From the NCBI GenBank assembly GCA_029953675.1, contig JAMWBK010000007.1, positions 372,001 through 436,000 on the forward strand: a stretch of DNA of 64,000 nt, read 5' to 3'. Position 1 is the first letter of the stretch; each line of letters starts with the position of its first letter. Under the pieces are notes generated by a model that had not been told where the DNA came from, did not search any database, and saw only the letters and a program-made list of their open reading frames with translations. Below, one piece after another: positions 1-11,617 of this stretch. The position numbers and the translations under genes were made by a program. Origin of the DNA: Rhodosorus marinus. Its lineage: Eukaryota > Rhodophyta > Stylonematophyceae > Stylonematales > Stylonemataceae.

Positions 1-48
1 TTTAGCGGGATGATGATAGAGCAGCCATACGCAGTGGCGAGCACTTAC

Positions 49-376
49 AATTGTCCATGATTTCTCGAATCTGGACGACATTAACACCACCTTCGATCGC
101 CGCGGCAATCATCTTCAAGGTGGTTGGCATGTCATTTATTGCATACTGAGGCAACACGAACATGAAAGTCGGCATTGGGAGCTTATTCCTTTCCCGTTCG
201 ACAATCGACGTAGACTCATCATCAACTGTAGCTTCAACACACGCCCTGACAGGCCTACTTCGAGAAATCCTCACATTCCCATATCTCCCTCCATGTGATC
301 GCCTACTCCTGACCAGTCCAATCCCCCTCAAGCGACCATCCCTCACCACCAACCCTTGTCCCACAAATCCTACCAT
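49..376 (-). CDS. Thiamin-phosphate synthase (ThiE/TenI)-like, N-terminal exon, partial
   Basis: First exon of a minus-strand gene that runs off the left edge. About 109 residues are visible: an Arg/Ser-rich leader with GFVGQ near the start, then the beginning of a TIM barrel. The stretch AAAIEGGVNVVQIRE closely resembles the first beta-alpha unit of ThiE, which joins the pyrimidine and thiazole halves of thiamin, a plastid step in algae. The ATG at 376 is chosen because it places the Phe-Val pair as in the other plastid precursors of this window; an ATG-less extension reaches 451. The exon ends at 49 at a good donor (GTAAGT), so the codons beyond it are intron. With only about 40 barrel residues, another (beta-alpha)8 enzyme is possible. 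Confidence 0.5.
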
Positions 377-679
377 CCTCCCCGCCCCCGGCAAAAAAAC
401 ACCAAAAAAACACCAAACGAAACACACACACAAAACACCCACGCTCCCCAAAAAATCTCAGAGCTCTCACTCCCTCAAGAGCAGACCTACTCCCCCAACA
501 AAACCCCCCCACACACAAAAATTACCACACTCAAATCCTCCTCCCACCCCGCGCACCCAAAATCCCCGACGGAACAATCTCCCCCCGCGCCCCCCCCAAA
601 AAAAATACCTTCAGCTTTTATATACAAAAACAACAACACCCGTCCCTAGTTTTAGTTTAGTTCAAAACTATACACACTC

Positions 680-839
680 ACTCACACACACACACACACA
701 CAAGACCTCCTTCCTTACCGCCTTTAATAACCGTCTCATCCTCCCCCAATCCTTCCCCAATCTTTCCTATAACACCTCCGCCGTTCCCTTTTCCATCAAA
801 AAATCCGTTCCAAAAAAAAAAGCTCTCCGTCTCACTGTT

Positions 840-888
<49 letters not shown>

Positions 889-1046
889 CTCACGCTCTCT
901 CTCTGTCTCTGTTTCCACCTCCACCTTTCCCTTTTCCATCAAAATCCGTTCCATAAAAGCTCTCCGTCTCTTACTCTTCTCTTCTCTCTATCTCCCTATC
1001 TCTCTCTCTCTCTCCCTCTCTCTCTCTCTCTCTATCTCTCTCGCTC
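680..1046. repeat. CA and CT microsatellites
   Basis: A CA run of about 22 bases at 682-703, a CT run of about 45 bases from 842, and broken CT runs from 960 to 1046. They lie in the upstream region of the ThiE-like gene and fill long but spurious open frames of Pro/Thr or Ser/Leu on both strands. No gene is seen here. Confidence 0.9.
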
Positions 1047-1149
1047 TCTGTGTTTCCACCCAAAAAAAAAAAATTCATTGTCCCAAATGCGACCAAAAAA
1101 AACAAAACAAAAAATCCCCCCGGCCTCTTCCAGAAAAACAAAACCAAAA

Positions 1150-1620
1150 ATTAATCCGAATTGAAAATCCACGACCAGATGACCGAGAGATTTTTTTCTT
1201 CTATTAATTTAAAAAACGGCTTGCCTCGTCGTAAAAAGACTACCCTCATAAATAAAATAAAATAAACCATATTTCGATCATGGAGATCTATTTCTCACCT
1301 TTTACACCAATAAAAATCGTTGACTTGTTAATTTCTACTATAAAGAATTTTATTGGTGTAATCTAAAAAATACTCTCCAATAATAGAGTAGAGTTTGTGG
1401 TATTAGGCAATAAGCGCCTATATACCAATAGATCACTTATACGTACGTAATTAACAAAAATAGTCCAATAAATAATCTTAACACTTGTAAATAGTGTTTT
1501 GAAGGTATTATTATGATTATTATCCAATAAAATATGGAAATTTGATCTAAGTTACCAATCAGTGGATTCAACGGAAGGCAATTGGTATTGTTTTTTAATT
1601 TAGTTCTGGATTAAAAAAAT
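1150..1620. promoter_or_regulatory. AT-rich CCAAT island, probable bidirectional promoter
   Basis: Eight CCAAT or ATTGG pentamers fall within about 280 bases (1307, 1352, 1377, 1425, 1465, 1524, 1555, 1581) in otherwise AT-rich DNA. The island lies between the divergent ThiE-like and phosphatase genes. From 1640 to 2150 the plus strand becomes G/T-rich, as expected for the transcribed leader of the plus-strand gene. Promoter function is inferred. Confidence 0.5.
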
Positions 1621-2389
1621 GGTCTTATGAAAAAGGTCAATGGGTTTCGTGAGGGTTTTCGTGAAGTTCGGTGGGAAAAAGAGATCTTTCAGATCAGTAT
1701 ATATAGTTTGGAGAGGGAAGTGGAAGCTGGTGGGGAGGTGTGTGGGAGGTGACGGAGGGGGCTTGCGGGGTTGTAGAGGGAGGAAGGAGGGCATTGGTGA
1801 GGTGGATAAAGTGTTTGAGAGAAAGATGGACCTGTTGTAGGAGCTTTTTGGTGGATTAGTTATTGTTGGTGGGAGGTGGATGGTGGTTGTTGGTGGGGTG
1901 GTGCTCAGCCTTCTTCTCCGGGTGGAGATGTGGATGTGGGTCTTCTAGTGTTTGTTTTTTTTAACTTGTGGGGGGGGTTGCTACTAGGAGGGGTTGAGAA
2001 GGCAAGAGGGCATGCTGTGAGAGCTGGTTGATTTGCGTTTGTGTTTGTATTCCCCCTGTCTGTTGGAGGTTTTTGAAGTGTGGTTTTTTTGTGGGCCCAG
2101 GGTATTTTTGAAGCAAGGTTTGGGGTGTTGAAGTGGGTCAACTAGTCATTTAGTTGGATCCTTAACTTAGGCTTGGTTTAGCAGAGCAAGGCCGTTTGAA
2201 GGAGTGGCTCGGCGTGGGGGAATCTCTGCTCTCAGGGATCGTTGAGTTATTTGCCTCTTCTTCAGCCATCTTGGTCGTGGAAGTGTGGGAAAGTGAGGCT
2301 CGTCGCGATGGCAATTCGAGAGTGGTGAGGCTTTCTGAGGCGGAACGGGGGAAGGATTTGGAGGTGTTGGCTTGAAAGAAGAGAAGAAA

Positions 2390-4186
2390 ATGGCGTTTGT
2401 GAACGGGGCTGACTTGGGAGGTCTGCGAATATCAGGATGCGCCTCCGGGGTCCGCTGTGCCGTATCTGCTCGCTGGACCGTAAGAATGCACGCAACAGTT
2501 GGAAAAAAGCCCGGAGATGAGCTGTGGGAGTACTCTCGCTACGTGGAACGGCTTCGGGAGGATTTTGAGAAGAACGAGGCGTATAAATTGGATGCGACGC
2601 TAAATGCCCCTCTGTCACTTGAGCACGAAGCGGAGAGTTTTCTTCGATCGAAACATGATGCCACTGCAGAGGAGTATCTCCAGAACCTCAAGTTTGAAGC
2701 GCTTCGGTTTCTGGTGGATGAGCTTAACTTCATTATTAACTTGGAATCGCAAACTGCCCACAGCGATGAGAATGTCAACAAGACCCAGGCAGAGTTGGAA
2801 AAGTACAGTCACGACCTTCGCAATAGAAAGGAGGACATCGGAACCATCAAAATGGTACGTAAGGGGACTACTAGAGTTCAGAGCGGTTTGTGGGCACGCC
2901 TCTGAGGGTGAGCGGGCGAACGTGCCTTGAATGCGTCGGACTGAACGTCGTTTTGCCCACTTTTGAAAGGAAATGCGCCGGCTTTTATGGGAGCTACGCC
3001 AAGGGTTGGAACCTCACAATCCGTCTGCGAGCATTCGAAATGCTCTTGAGGATGCCAGAAATGGTCTGCTTGACATGACTTTTGAGGATAACAGCACGGA
3101 GGAGGACAAGGACCAGGTTCAGCGGAGTAGCATGCTGCGGTACGCTCTCAACGAAACCGTACAGAGGTGTGAGCTCCGCAGTATCCGAATTCTGCTGCGC
3201 GAGGTGGACTTCACTGTCAAACTGTTCTGCAAGGCTTTGATCGATTCGAATAAGGAAGTTAGCAGTTCGTTCTTTCGCATTGGGGAAGCGGCAAGCAACT
3301 TGAGAATTCACGGGGGTAGGGTGGATGGAAAGCGGCGAATGCTGGCTGCTGTTGAGGGGTTTTCGAGGTGTATGTACGATCATGCAGAAGATTACCCCCT
3401 CGTGGTTCAGCGACCTATGGAGAACTTGCGCACTGGTACGTGGTCCGGGATTCCTGAGGAGAACTGATTTCCTTTGCTGCCCTTTTTCTGAGTAGCTAGC
3501 TGAAGCCTTTCTTGCGGTTCAAATGCAGCGCTTGTGAATGCCATTGAGGGAGATAACCCGCAGGAAAGACGGCTTCTTGGGGAGAGTATGTCCCTCCACC
3601 CAAGGATTCAGGACATCCCAAACTTTGAAAGGGTGACTGAACACCTCCTGCGCGGAGGCCAACCAACAACGAAGGGAAAGAAGTGGTTGGACGACTATGG
3701 AGTTCGAGCAGCTGTTGACCTTCGTGGATCGGATAAGAGCAACCAGTGGACTGCGGCAGATTCATGGGGGCCAATCAAACTCTACAACATCGAGATTGAG
3801 GACTTTGAGGCACCGACTATGGAGCAAGTGAGCACAAGCATCCCAGTACCACCTGTCGTGTTCTCTGAGCGCGATTGTCGTAGACGGCGAGATGCAGTCG
3901 CAGCTGACATGAAAAGCGTTACTTCTTTTGTGTTTGTGTTTTTTGGTTTCAGGTTCTTCAATTTGTAGAGCTGACAAATGATCCCGACTGCCTACCGCTA
4001 TTCGTTCACTGCAAAGCTGGTGTGGGAAGAACAGGGACAATCATCGCTTGCTGGCGGGTGAGCACTGGGGAAACTGTGGAGGAAGCTCTTCGCAAGGAGA
4101 AGCTCTACAGTGCTGATGGGGGAGGTCTCCATCAGGAACAGTTCGTCAGGAAGTTCGCCCGAACGTGGGAATTGCGCTACATTTGA
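2390..4186 (+). CDS. Plastid dual-specificity (PTP/DSP-fold) phosphatase with long helical N-terminal region
   Basis: Exons 2390-2854, 2970-3435, 3529-3827 and 3953-4186; donors GTACGT, GTACGT and GTGAGC; all joins keep frame; 487 residues. The N-terminus (MAFVNG, then VRMHA) looks like a red-type plastid transit peptide. Residues about 40-300 are charged, helical and of no family I recognise. The C-terminal third is a Cys-based phosphatase: RGGQPT, then AAVDLRG, then the P-loop HCKAGVGRTGT with Cys near residue 430 and Arg six positions on. The opening RGGQP...DYGVRAAVDLR resembles DSP/DUF442-type phosphatases. The substrate cannot be told. The ATG at 2390 is the first in frame. Confidence 0.8.
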
Positions 4187-6342
4187 CATGCCCTTCCAAC
4201 TCAACTTATTGTATATGTATAAGTATTTTGAATCCCAGACTACGAGAGCCATCCCCACGGCCTATATATCTGCCTATTGTGTTCGCACACACTTGTATAT
4301 GTCCCCGTGTTTGTAACTGCTTTATATCCTAAAAGCGTCGAACAAGGTCGTTTGACATCATCCCAGCAGGAGGGAAAAGCAAGGCAGTACTTTTTGAACC
4401 GTTCAGCTCGTTTGCTCATGTGGCGGCTTTCTACAGCCTGTGTGCGCACATCCAGGGACTCAAGATTTTACCAGTCTTCCAGGTTTATGTACTTGTGATG
4501 GTACTGTAAAACGAGCTGCGGGCTCCTGGTGGAATGAAACAGATAACACATCTCGATCGCACCGCAAACTCTAGATCCCTTATCTGCAATTTCGGTAGTT
4601 GCTAGGAGTGAAAGGACTTTTGTATTTAGATCCAAGCGTTTTAGATCCCACGAAACAAGCACAACTGTTTCAACGAGTACCGCCATTCTGGAGGACTGAA
4701 ACTGGCATCAGATTGCAAAGGCAAGCCTGCGCTCTCTCCATCCGATACCAGCCTGTTTCTACTCTTGAAACTGTCGAAACCCTGGCGTAACCAGAAGGCA
4801 ACAGTGACGATAGGCTCCAGTTGACAACACTCTGCTATCAGCCCAGCTTGAACGCGTGTACTATGTGTGCGGGGAATGACTTACAGAGACACTCGTGCGT
4901 TTCACGGCGAAGCTGAACTTGCTAGTGGCGTGGATCGAGGACCCGGTGGCGGAACGAGCTTTTCGGTCGCTTGCGGCCATCGATTTCAGCGAGTCAGATT
5001 CCTGCAAAGGACGACTGAGAACAATGCTACGCCGGTGGCGAAAGTTCTGATTCGCTACGCCATCACGCTGACCGTACTGATCCTCGAACAGACAGTTAAG
5101 GATGAGAAGGGGACGAGCTGAAGGCACGCCTAAGATCCTCTCTTAACAGTCTGTCCGCGGAGAAGGCATCGATCTACGTCGTTCCCCGTGAAGACATGTT
5201 TCCAAGCAGCTCATCAACAAAAGCGCAACATCAGAAGCCCGGAGGCAGATACTTTCACGAGAGGCCCAACCATTGGATACTTCCATTAAAAATCTTTTCC
5301 ACCTTCAAACGTTCTCATAAATAATTGGTCAAAAAAGACTGAATATCCTCTATTAAAAATAACTTATAATTTCGGCTCTTCAAAGTTCGATACGAGAAAA
5401 ACAAGGGGGTGGTAAAGTTTTTCAGATAAGCATTTCCAACTGAATTGAAACACAATTCACACCTGTACAAAATAGACTTAAAATACACGAATATATCAAC
5501 TATTTTACATAAATACAATAATTACCGCCCATTGCACTAAAACTATAGAGGGGGATACCCAACTCCTTCATGCGCACCAAGAAAACATCTATACATAAAA
5601 AAAAAACCCCTCCAATCTTTTTCCTAAACCCCAAAATTTAATATTTTATCAATCTACAATCAGTTAACCAATAATGATTGAGCACATCGCCGCGAGATTT
5701 TCTATCGTACGAAATTTCATCTCCATATATGATCAAACTAACCATTCATTCGTCAATATTTATTGTATAAGGATTTAAATATTGCCGAAGTCGTTTTTTA
5801 AATGTATATATTTATTTTTTTGCATTAAGTATTTTAAAAGTAGTTTTTCTGGCCTCAATGGGGAAATAAAATTTTTTTTTTGGGTACTGAAGAAGAAGAA
5901 GTTGTCTTAAGGCGGTTTTTGTTTTGGAGTCGTTAGCGGAACGATCTCTTCTGCTCCATTGCTTTCTCCCTCTTGAAGACGCAATGGATTTATGAGGTGG
6001 GAAGAGGACTTTTTTCTTTTTAGGGGGAGGGGATGGTAGTTGAGGAGTAGATGGATGGAGAGGAGGAGGAAGAAGAGGATTAGAGGAAGAAGAGAAGGCT
6101 ATTTTGATTTCTACTGGTTGGGATTGGAGTGTGTTTTCGGGGGAGGAGAGATTTAGGTGTGTGGGGCCGGGCGGTGAATACTTGGGAGGGGAGAAGCTAC
6201 TTTATAACTTGTTTAGAGGGTTGCAAGGAGGGGTGTTTCGGGTTGTCGTGGAGTCGGATAGGGAAAGAGCTGAGTTTGAACTGGTAGAGAAGATGCTTTT
6301 GAGCTGGGTGGGGGTCTAGGTTGTAGATTTCGCTGGTTGAAG
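4187..6342. other. Intergenic, with AT-rich CCAAT island and G-rich leader
   Basis: From 4187 to about 5280 the base composition resembles coding DNA but only short, unrecognisable frames exist on either strand. From 5280 to 5880 the DNA is AT-rich and includes an ACCAATAATGATTG site near 5670. From 5880 to 6340 the plus strand is rich in G and GA, consistent with the leader of the protease gene that follows. Confidence 0.6.
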
Positions 6343-7754
6343 ATGGACGGGCTGGCCTTTGTTGGGTCGGGTAGCTCAGCATGGACCGGGGGGTTGAGGT
6401 ATCGGAGGAGCGTTATGAGCTCGAGGCCGAATGGGAGCTTTGTTTCGTCAGGGAGGTCGGTTGCTCCGGTGAGGCGGAGGGAGGAGGTGAAGTGCTCTGT
6501 TGCTGGGACGATGATTAACGCCGGGAGCAGCTTGGCTGGGTTGGCGGTTTTGGCGCTCACTATCTTGGTACACGAGGCTGGGCATTATCTCGCTGCGAGG
6601 TCGACGGGTATCGAGGTTGACAATTTTTCGGTTGGTTTTGGCCCGGCGCTTTGGAACTTTACGCCGAAAGGTTCGCAGACGAAGTTCACGCTGAGAGCGA
6701 TCCCACTGGGCGGATTCGTATCTTTTCCGCCGAAGACATGGGAAGACCCGGAAACTGGAGAGACGGTGGAAAGCGATAACCCGAATTTGCTGCAGAATAG
6801 ACCGGTCTCAGATAGAGTTCTCGTCGTTTCTGCTGGCGTCATTGCGAACATAATGCTGGCGTGGGCCTCACTATTTGTTAGCGTGAGTGCTTTTGGCGTT
6901 CCGACACTGGAGTACAGATCAGGAGTCGTGGTTACACAAGTGCTGGGTCCAGAGAGCTACGGTGCTAAATCAGGTATTTTACCTGGAGACGTTATTTTGT
7001 CCATAGATGGAACGGCCGTCCAAGGCGGTCCTAGCTCTGCCGGGGACGTTGCCAGTACGATAAGGACCAGTGAAGGTCGCACTATCATGATGGAGATGCA
7101 GCGCGGGGATGAAGTTGTAAATTTGGACGTAAGTATAAGCGCAGACTGAGACGGAGAAGAAGAATCAGTAGAAAACAAGCAATAGCGCCTAAGTACATCC
7201 CTTCTATTTCACCCTTTTTCTTATTGGGGGCGAAACAGGTGAAACCAAAATGTTGCTCTCCAACTGGGGAATCGCTGCTGGGCGTTCAGCTCCAGCCGAG
7301 AGCTGACATGTTCCGACTGAAAACTACTGATCTAGATAAGACGTTCAGAGTAACCGCTGGGGAATTCATTAGAGTGACGAATAGGACCACAACGGGCTTG
7401 AAGGAGATCGTTACCAACTTTGGTGAGAACGCGAAGAATGTGTCCGGACCAATTGGAGTCGTGTCCATGGGGGCCGACCTTGCAAGGAACGATCAGGCCT
7501 CTCTTCTGGCCTTTTGCGCTGCAATCTCAATGAACTTGGCAATTGTAAACTCGCTGCCGCTGCCTGCTCTGGATGGAGGCCAAATGGTGTTCCTCATTGC
7601 CGAGGCGGTTAAGGGATCCCCTGTATCCACCAGATGGCAAGAAGCTGTGAATAGGACCGCGCTGTTGATGTTCTTGACGTTCAGTGGTTTTCTGCTGTTC
7701 GGTGACATTGCCAAGCTCAACCTGATGAAGTCGTTGCAACAGCTCTTCGGTTAA
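6343..7754 (+). CDS. Plastid site-2 zinc metalloprotease, RseP/ARASP type
   Basis: Exons 6343-7128 and 7239-7754 (donor GTAAGT, acceptor CAG), 433 residues. An intramembrane protease of the S2P family that in plastids sits in the inner envelope and cleaves membrane proteins. Seen: transit peptide with LAFVGSG near the start; zinc-binding HEAGH at residues 77-81 in the first hydrophobic segment; the family stretch RAIPLGGFV; a PDZ domain with SGILPGDVILSIDG; and the second active-site segment NSLPLPALDGG at about 366-376, followed by the last membrane helix. All catalytic residues are present and the length matches RseP (about 450) and plant ARASP. Confidence 0.93.
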
Positions 7755-8421
7755 CTTTTTTTTTTTCTGCGGTGGCGGGGCCGGTGAGAGGGGGGGGGAA
7801 GGCATATGCTCATAGAGTTCGTGTGTTTTAGATCACTACGACAGCCAGAAAGAAAATTTTTAGTATATAGAACTGTGTGTGTTTTTTAGACGCGGGAAGG
7901 AAAGAGAACGAAAGAACAAACCAAAATCCATGCTCTTGTCCTTTTGGCCGGTAAGCGGAACAGAGGTTCCTCTTAACCCAAATCCACGGGTTGCGGGAGT
8001 CTCACAGCCTGGACATGCGTTAGTGTTCGCTTGAGTGACGCGACTTATCACAGATTGAAGAGAACATGTTCCGGCTTCTTTATAGTACTTAACAGCATAC
8101 ACCAGAAAGCAAGAGGAAACAGGCAATGAAGGCTTAACTCAAAAGGAAACGATTGTCCGCTAAGGGTGAAAAGAAAAACATTGTTTCTGGTCTCTTGGTC
8201 CCCCTTATCATAGCCGAAACACTTCCCAAAACTTCATACCGGAGTTTGGATGTGGGGTAGCGGAGTCTCTCCATCCCAACCGCCCAACTTTTCACCCCCG
8301 ACGAAGGAGATGAAGTTGGATGTTCGGGATGGTTGGGAACCGCCGAAGGAAGCAATACGAGTCTTTTTTGTGTTGAAGTGGATGACAATGAGTGTCGTTG
8401 TACGTATAATTAGAGACTGAA
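7755..8421. other. Intergenic, no gene seen
   Basis: A T-run and a G-run directly follow the protease stop. The rest contains only short frames with no recognisable product. The segment separates two plus-strand genes. Confidence 0.5.
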
Positions 8422-8898
8422 ATGGTGTCAGAGAAATCTGCCAACCTGGAGAGGCATCGGAGAAGGTTGGCGAAGAAGTATGACATTGTTGAGAAGGCAT
8501 TCGACGGCGGTGGGTCGTCCTCATCATCCTCCAGGGTTGCTGCTGTTGCGAGTGAGTATGGAGTAAACCGTACGCTGATCTACAAATGGAGAAACGAGCT
8601 TCAGGAAGATGGAAAACTGAGGAAATCTCGACGTTTTAATAAACCACACCCGAGGAGGCAGAAGTACTCGAAGGAGTACCACCTCCTGAAGGAGTTTTAC
8701 GAGAACAGAAGGAGCTTGAAGATTGGAATCACCCACAAGGAGCTTTGCTCGGCCCTGAAGGAAGGATTTCCAGAGTACCTTGCCCCGGAACGACAGAGTG
8801 CTTATCGATATATCATCAAGGCATTTTGTCAGAAGAACAAGATTGTGCTACGAAGCAAATCGTACGAGTTGCCAGCGCAGAGTCAACTGGGAAGTTAG
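8422..8898 (+). CDS. Basic helix-turn-helix protein, psq/transposase-N-terminus like
   Basis: An intronless frame of 158 residues. A Ser run is followed by VAAVASEYGVNRTLIYKWR, a standard helix-turn-helix of the kind found at the N-terminus of pogo/Tigger-type transposases and psq or CENP-B DNA-binding domains. A second basic helical region (about residues 70-150) could be a second DNA-binding unit. No DDE catalytic domain follows in frame: the next 580 bases are interrupted, although VNWEVSKNRAKAF in another frame just past the stop hints at a lost continuation. It may be a domesticated or decayed transposase or a small DNA-binding protein. Confidence 0.55.
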   Translation: MVSEKSANLERHRRRLAKKYDIVEKAFDGGGSSSSSSRVAAVASEYGVNRTLIYKWRNELQEDGKLRKSRRFNKPHPRRQKYSKEYHLLKEFYENRRSLKIGITHKELCSALKEGFPEYLAPERQSAYRYIIKAFCQKNKIVLRSKSYELPAQSQLGS

Positions 8899-9482
8899 CA
8901 AGAACCGAGCAAAAGCGTTCGTGTCAACCATCCTCGCACGCTGCAGATAGTTGCGAAGAGAGCCGCTTGAAACCTCCTGGAAAACCCTGATTGAATGGCT
9001 GCTAGTGCAGACTCTTAGCTTGGCCACAGAACGAGACATCCTCTTCGAAGCCGGAAGAAGAAGAGGAAGTTCTGTCCTCCATAAAAACAGCAAAATTCAT
9101 TGGATTGCGAGCTACGTGATCGTTCAGCTTGGGAACAGGACGCAGAATTCCGGTCCCACTCAAAGAGCTCAAAAGAAAACGTTGCCGGGAACTGAGTCAT
9201 TGACTTTTGGGGTCGAGGGATGTCGCAGATGTGCGAACCACCAGACCGCCAAGTGAATGAACGGACTTGACCGTAGTAGCACAGTCGACTTGCGCAAGGC
9301 TCAAACCGATATGGAAAGAGGATCTGGGATTTGATCCTATTGCATTTGAGTTGGTCAGCATTGTTGCCAAGGGAGTGGTTCTATGGTTTGCTCCTGACGG
9401 TGCTGTTCCACCGGACTGGAGATAAGAATTGTTGTTCGCGGCGCTTGTTGTTGATTTACAATCCTGACGATCGCCCCCTCCC
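8899..9482 (+). other. Possible decayed continuation of the HTH gene
   Basis: Short open stretches in shifting frames, for example VNWEVSKNRAKAF just after 8881 and a hydrophobic FELVSIVAKGVVLWF near 9345. They are broken by stops and give no joinable product. This fits the remains of a transposase body, but no catalytic motif is visible. Confidence 0.25.
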
Positions 9483-11617
9483 CTATCTGCTCGGGTGCTG
9501 CGTCATGAGGGTGGACCGGCTATCATCAAAGAGGTCTACGGTGTCGTCGCCTGCAAAAGGTGATATTGGCACATGGGTAGAATTATAAGGTTCAGGTTCT
9601 GCCCTGGATGAAAAGCCTCCCCCGCCTGCGGAAGAAGATCTCCGAGTGGTTGTCATCAGCGGTGTCGCAAAGAGCTTTCGTCTTGGGGTTTCTGCAATCG
9701 CCTCAGGGGAAGGGGTAGCCAAGCACTGAGAATGTCGACTGAGCAGGTTACGGACTTCGGTTGACACAAGCACTCTGGGTGTGCTGCTCAACAGGTTCCG
9801 CTTCAAGGACGGCGACATTGAGGGCAGCCCCTTGACGTCCTTGAAACTCTTGTACGCTGATAACTTGGACACTACAGAAAAGGTGAAAGAAACAAGAAAC
9901 GGTCGTTGGGTTTGAGAAGCATAAAAAACGGCAGACGTGGTTGGCGTCTTGCCTACCCTGCCGATTTGTGTTCGGAGAAGCCTTTTGCGCCCGACGCGCG
10001 GAAAATTCCGTTTTCTCACGGCCTGTGTCAGTCCGACGCGAGATCGCATCCCTCGCTGATGCTTCCAATGAATCCGGAGCAGTCTGAGGATCCACATGTT
10101 CTTCATGTGCTCGGGGTTCCGCTCCGCAAGACCCGCGCGTTGACGGGTCTGCCAGAGCACCGCGATTCTCCTTATAAGGCATCACTCCCGATTCGCATTC
10201 CGGAGTCGACGAGATCAGGTCCGATTGTTTATCCCCCAGTAGGGGTTCCTCTTGGGGGGATCTAAAGATGTTCGAAATGTCGGCGAGAGTTTCCCCTTTG
10301 TCCTCATAGGAATACAGCTCAGACTCATATGCAGCGGCAGATGCGAGCAAATCTTCAAACTCATCGCCCCGCACGTTCGCGTCCAAAATCCCGTTAAAGT
10401 TCGAATCCACCTCAACCTTACGAGTTGCTTTTGACAGTTCGTGGTCGATGTTCCTCGAAAGAGTACGCATATCTGCTAGAGCACGCTCGAGAGCAGCAAC
10501 AATGTTTCTATGCTTCTCCAGTAGAGCTACGAGATCTCGTGAGATTCCATTGTCCACACTCGCGCCGGTCAAGAGCGCTTCCATGTTCCGAAGCGCCTCG
10601 TGTCGCTTCGTGATGAGTTCCGTGAGGGAATTTGAGCCATCTGTGAAGCGCCCTTCCAGGATACACGAATCGTCCGAGTCACTCAAGAAGGCAGCGACGA
10701 TGTTGCTGCTTTCTTTCATCCTCTCCTTAGCCGAGAACAAGCCTTGGAGTAGTTTGGATGCGCTCTCCTCTACATGCCTCATCTCATTGGCGGTTTCAGG
10801 TTCTACAGGACGAGGCCGCTCGTCATGCTCGAGAGCTTGAATCGAAGCATTTAGATTAGAGATTTTTTCTCCACGCCGAGCTTCAAGTTGCTCTGCCGCC
10901 GTGCGTACGCGTACATACTGTCTGCCCTGGGCAACGATCCTTGCCTTCAGCACTGTTGAGGACATTTCAGAGGTACGAACCGCATCACGAGTAACCGGTA
11001 TGGCAGATATCATCTCCGAAACGAGATCATCTATGTCGTATTCTCGTCCGAGAAAGCAGACAAGCGCGTGCGACGATAGAGGTAGGAGAACATCGACAAA
11101 CCGGGTCCCACCGAAGCTCTCCAGAAGGGACTTTCGCGATCCCCCCATGGGGAGCACTCTGGATCTTTCGAGTTCGACGAACTTTGCGTGAGCGAGCTTC
11201 AAGAAGTCCCTACGGGCAATGAACCATTTCAACCGATTAGAAATGTTCTGTCATAGCCAGTGCGTTTCTGGGAGGAAGGAAACCTTCACCTTTCTCGCGC
11301 TCTGTCCGTAACCGGCCAGCACCATTTGAACGCCTTCTCAGTCTCAACAGGTGAAATTCGGTAGAAAAGAAAGTGTAGAACTGGAAGTGCTGCTTTCTTG
11401 TTCCCAGTCTTATCGAAAATGTTCTGAAAAAATCCAAGGCAACGAGGCTTGAGCAGAACGGCCTCGACAAACCCGGGGAACTTTAGAAATCTGACAATTC
11501 CCTCACCTCTCGGAATGCAGTGCCATAGCGTTTGGACAACTTGACTGTATCAAAGCCCAGCAGCAGCAGGTTCTGGAACAGGAGACTACCGTCCGATAGG
11601 CGTTCTTCCAAGTCCAT
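9483..11617 (-). CDS. HAUS6: HAUS augmin-like complex subunit 6
   Basis: Exons 11617-11507, 11423-11290, 11209-9957 and 9871-9483, 628 residues. Donors GTGAGG, GTGAAG and GTAGGC; acceptors TTTTTTCAG, CCGTAG and TTCTGTAG; every join keeps frame. Augmin recruits gamma-tubulin to existing microtubules so that new ones branch in the spindle. The N-terminus matches the HAUS6 domain: a short helix ending in LLLLGFDTVKL, then NIFDKTGNKKA with a helix ending in HFLFY, then FKWCWPV, then DFLKLAHAKFVELE, then the GGTRFVDVLLPLSSHAL segment. A coiled-coil middle (about residues 150-350) and a Ser/Thr/Pro-rich disordered tail follow, as in the family. It is shorter than animal HAUS6. The first exon starts at an ATG right after a leader. 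Confidence 0.78.

Noticed and set aside
162-956. Long plus-strand frame rich in Pro, Thr, Ser and Leu
   Set aside because: It is produced by C-rich leader DNA and CA/CT microsatellites opposite the ThiE-like gene; composition is non-protein-like.
9906-11191. Plus-strand frames between 9.9 and 11.2 kb
   Set aside because: They are shadows of the HAUS6 exon on the opposite strand.
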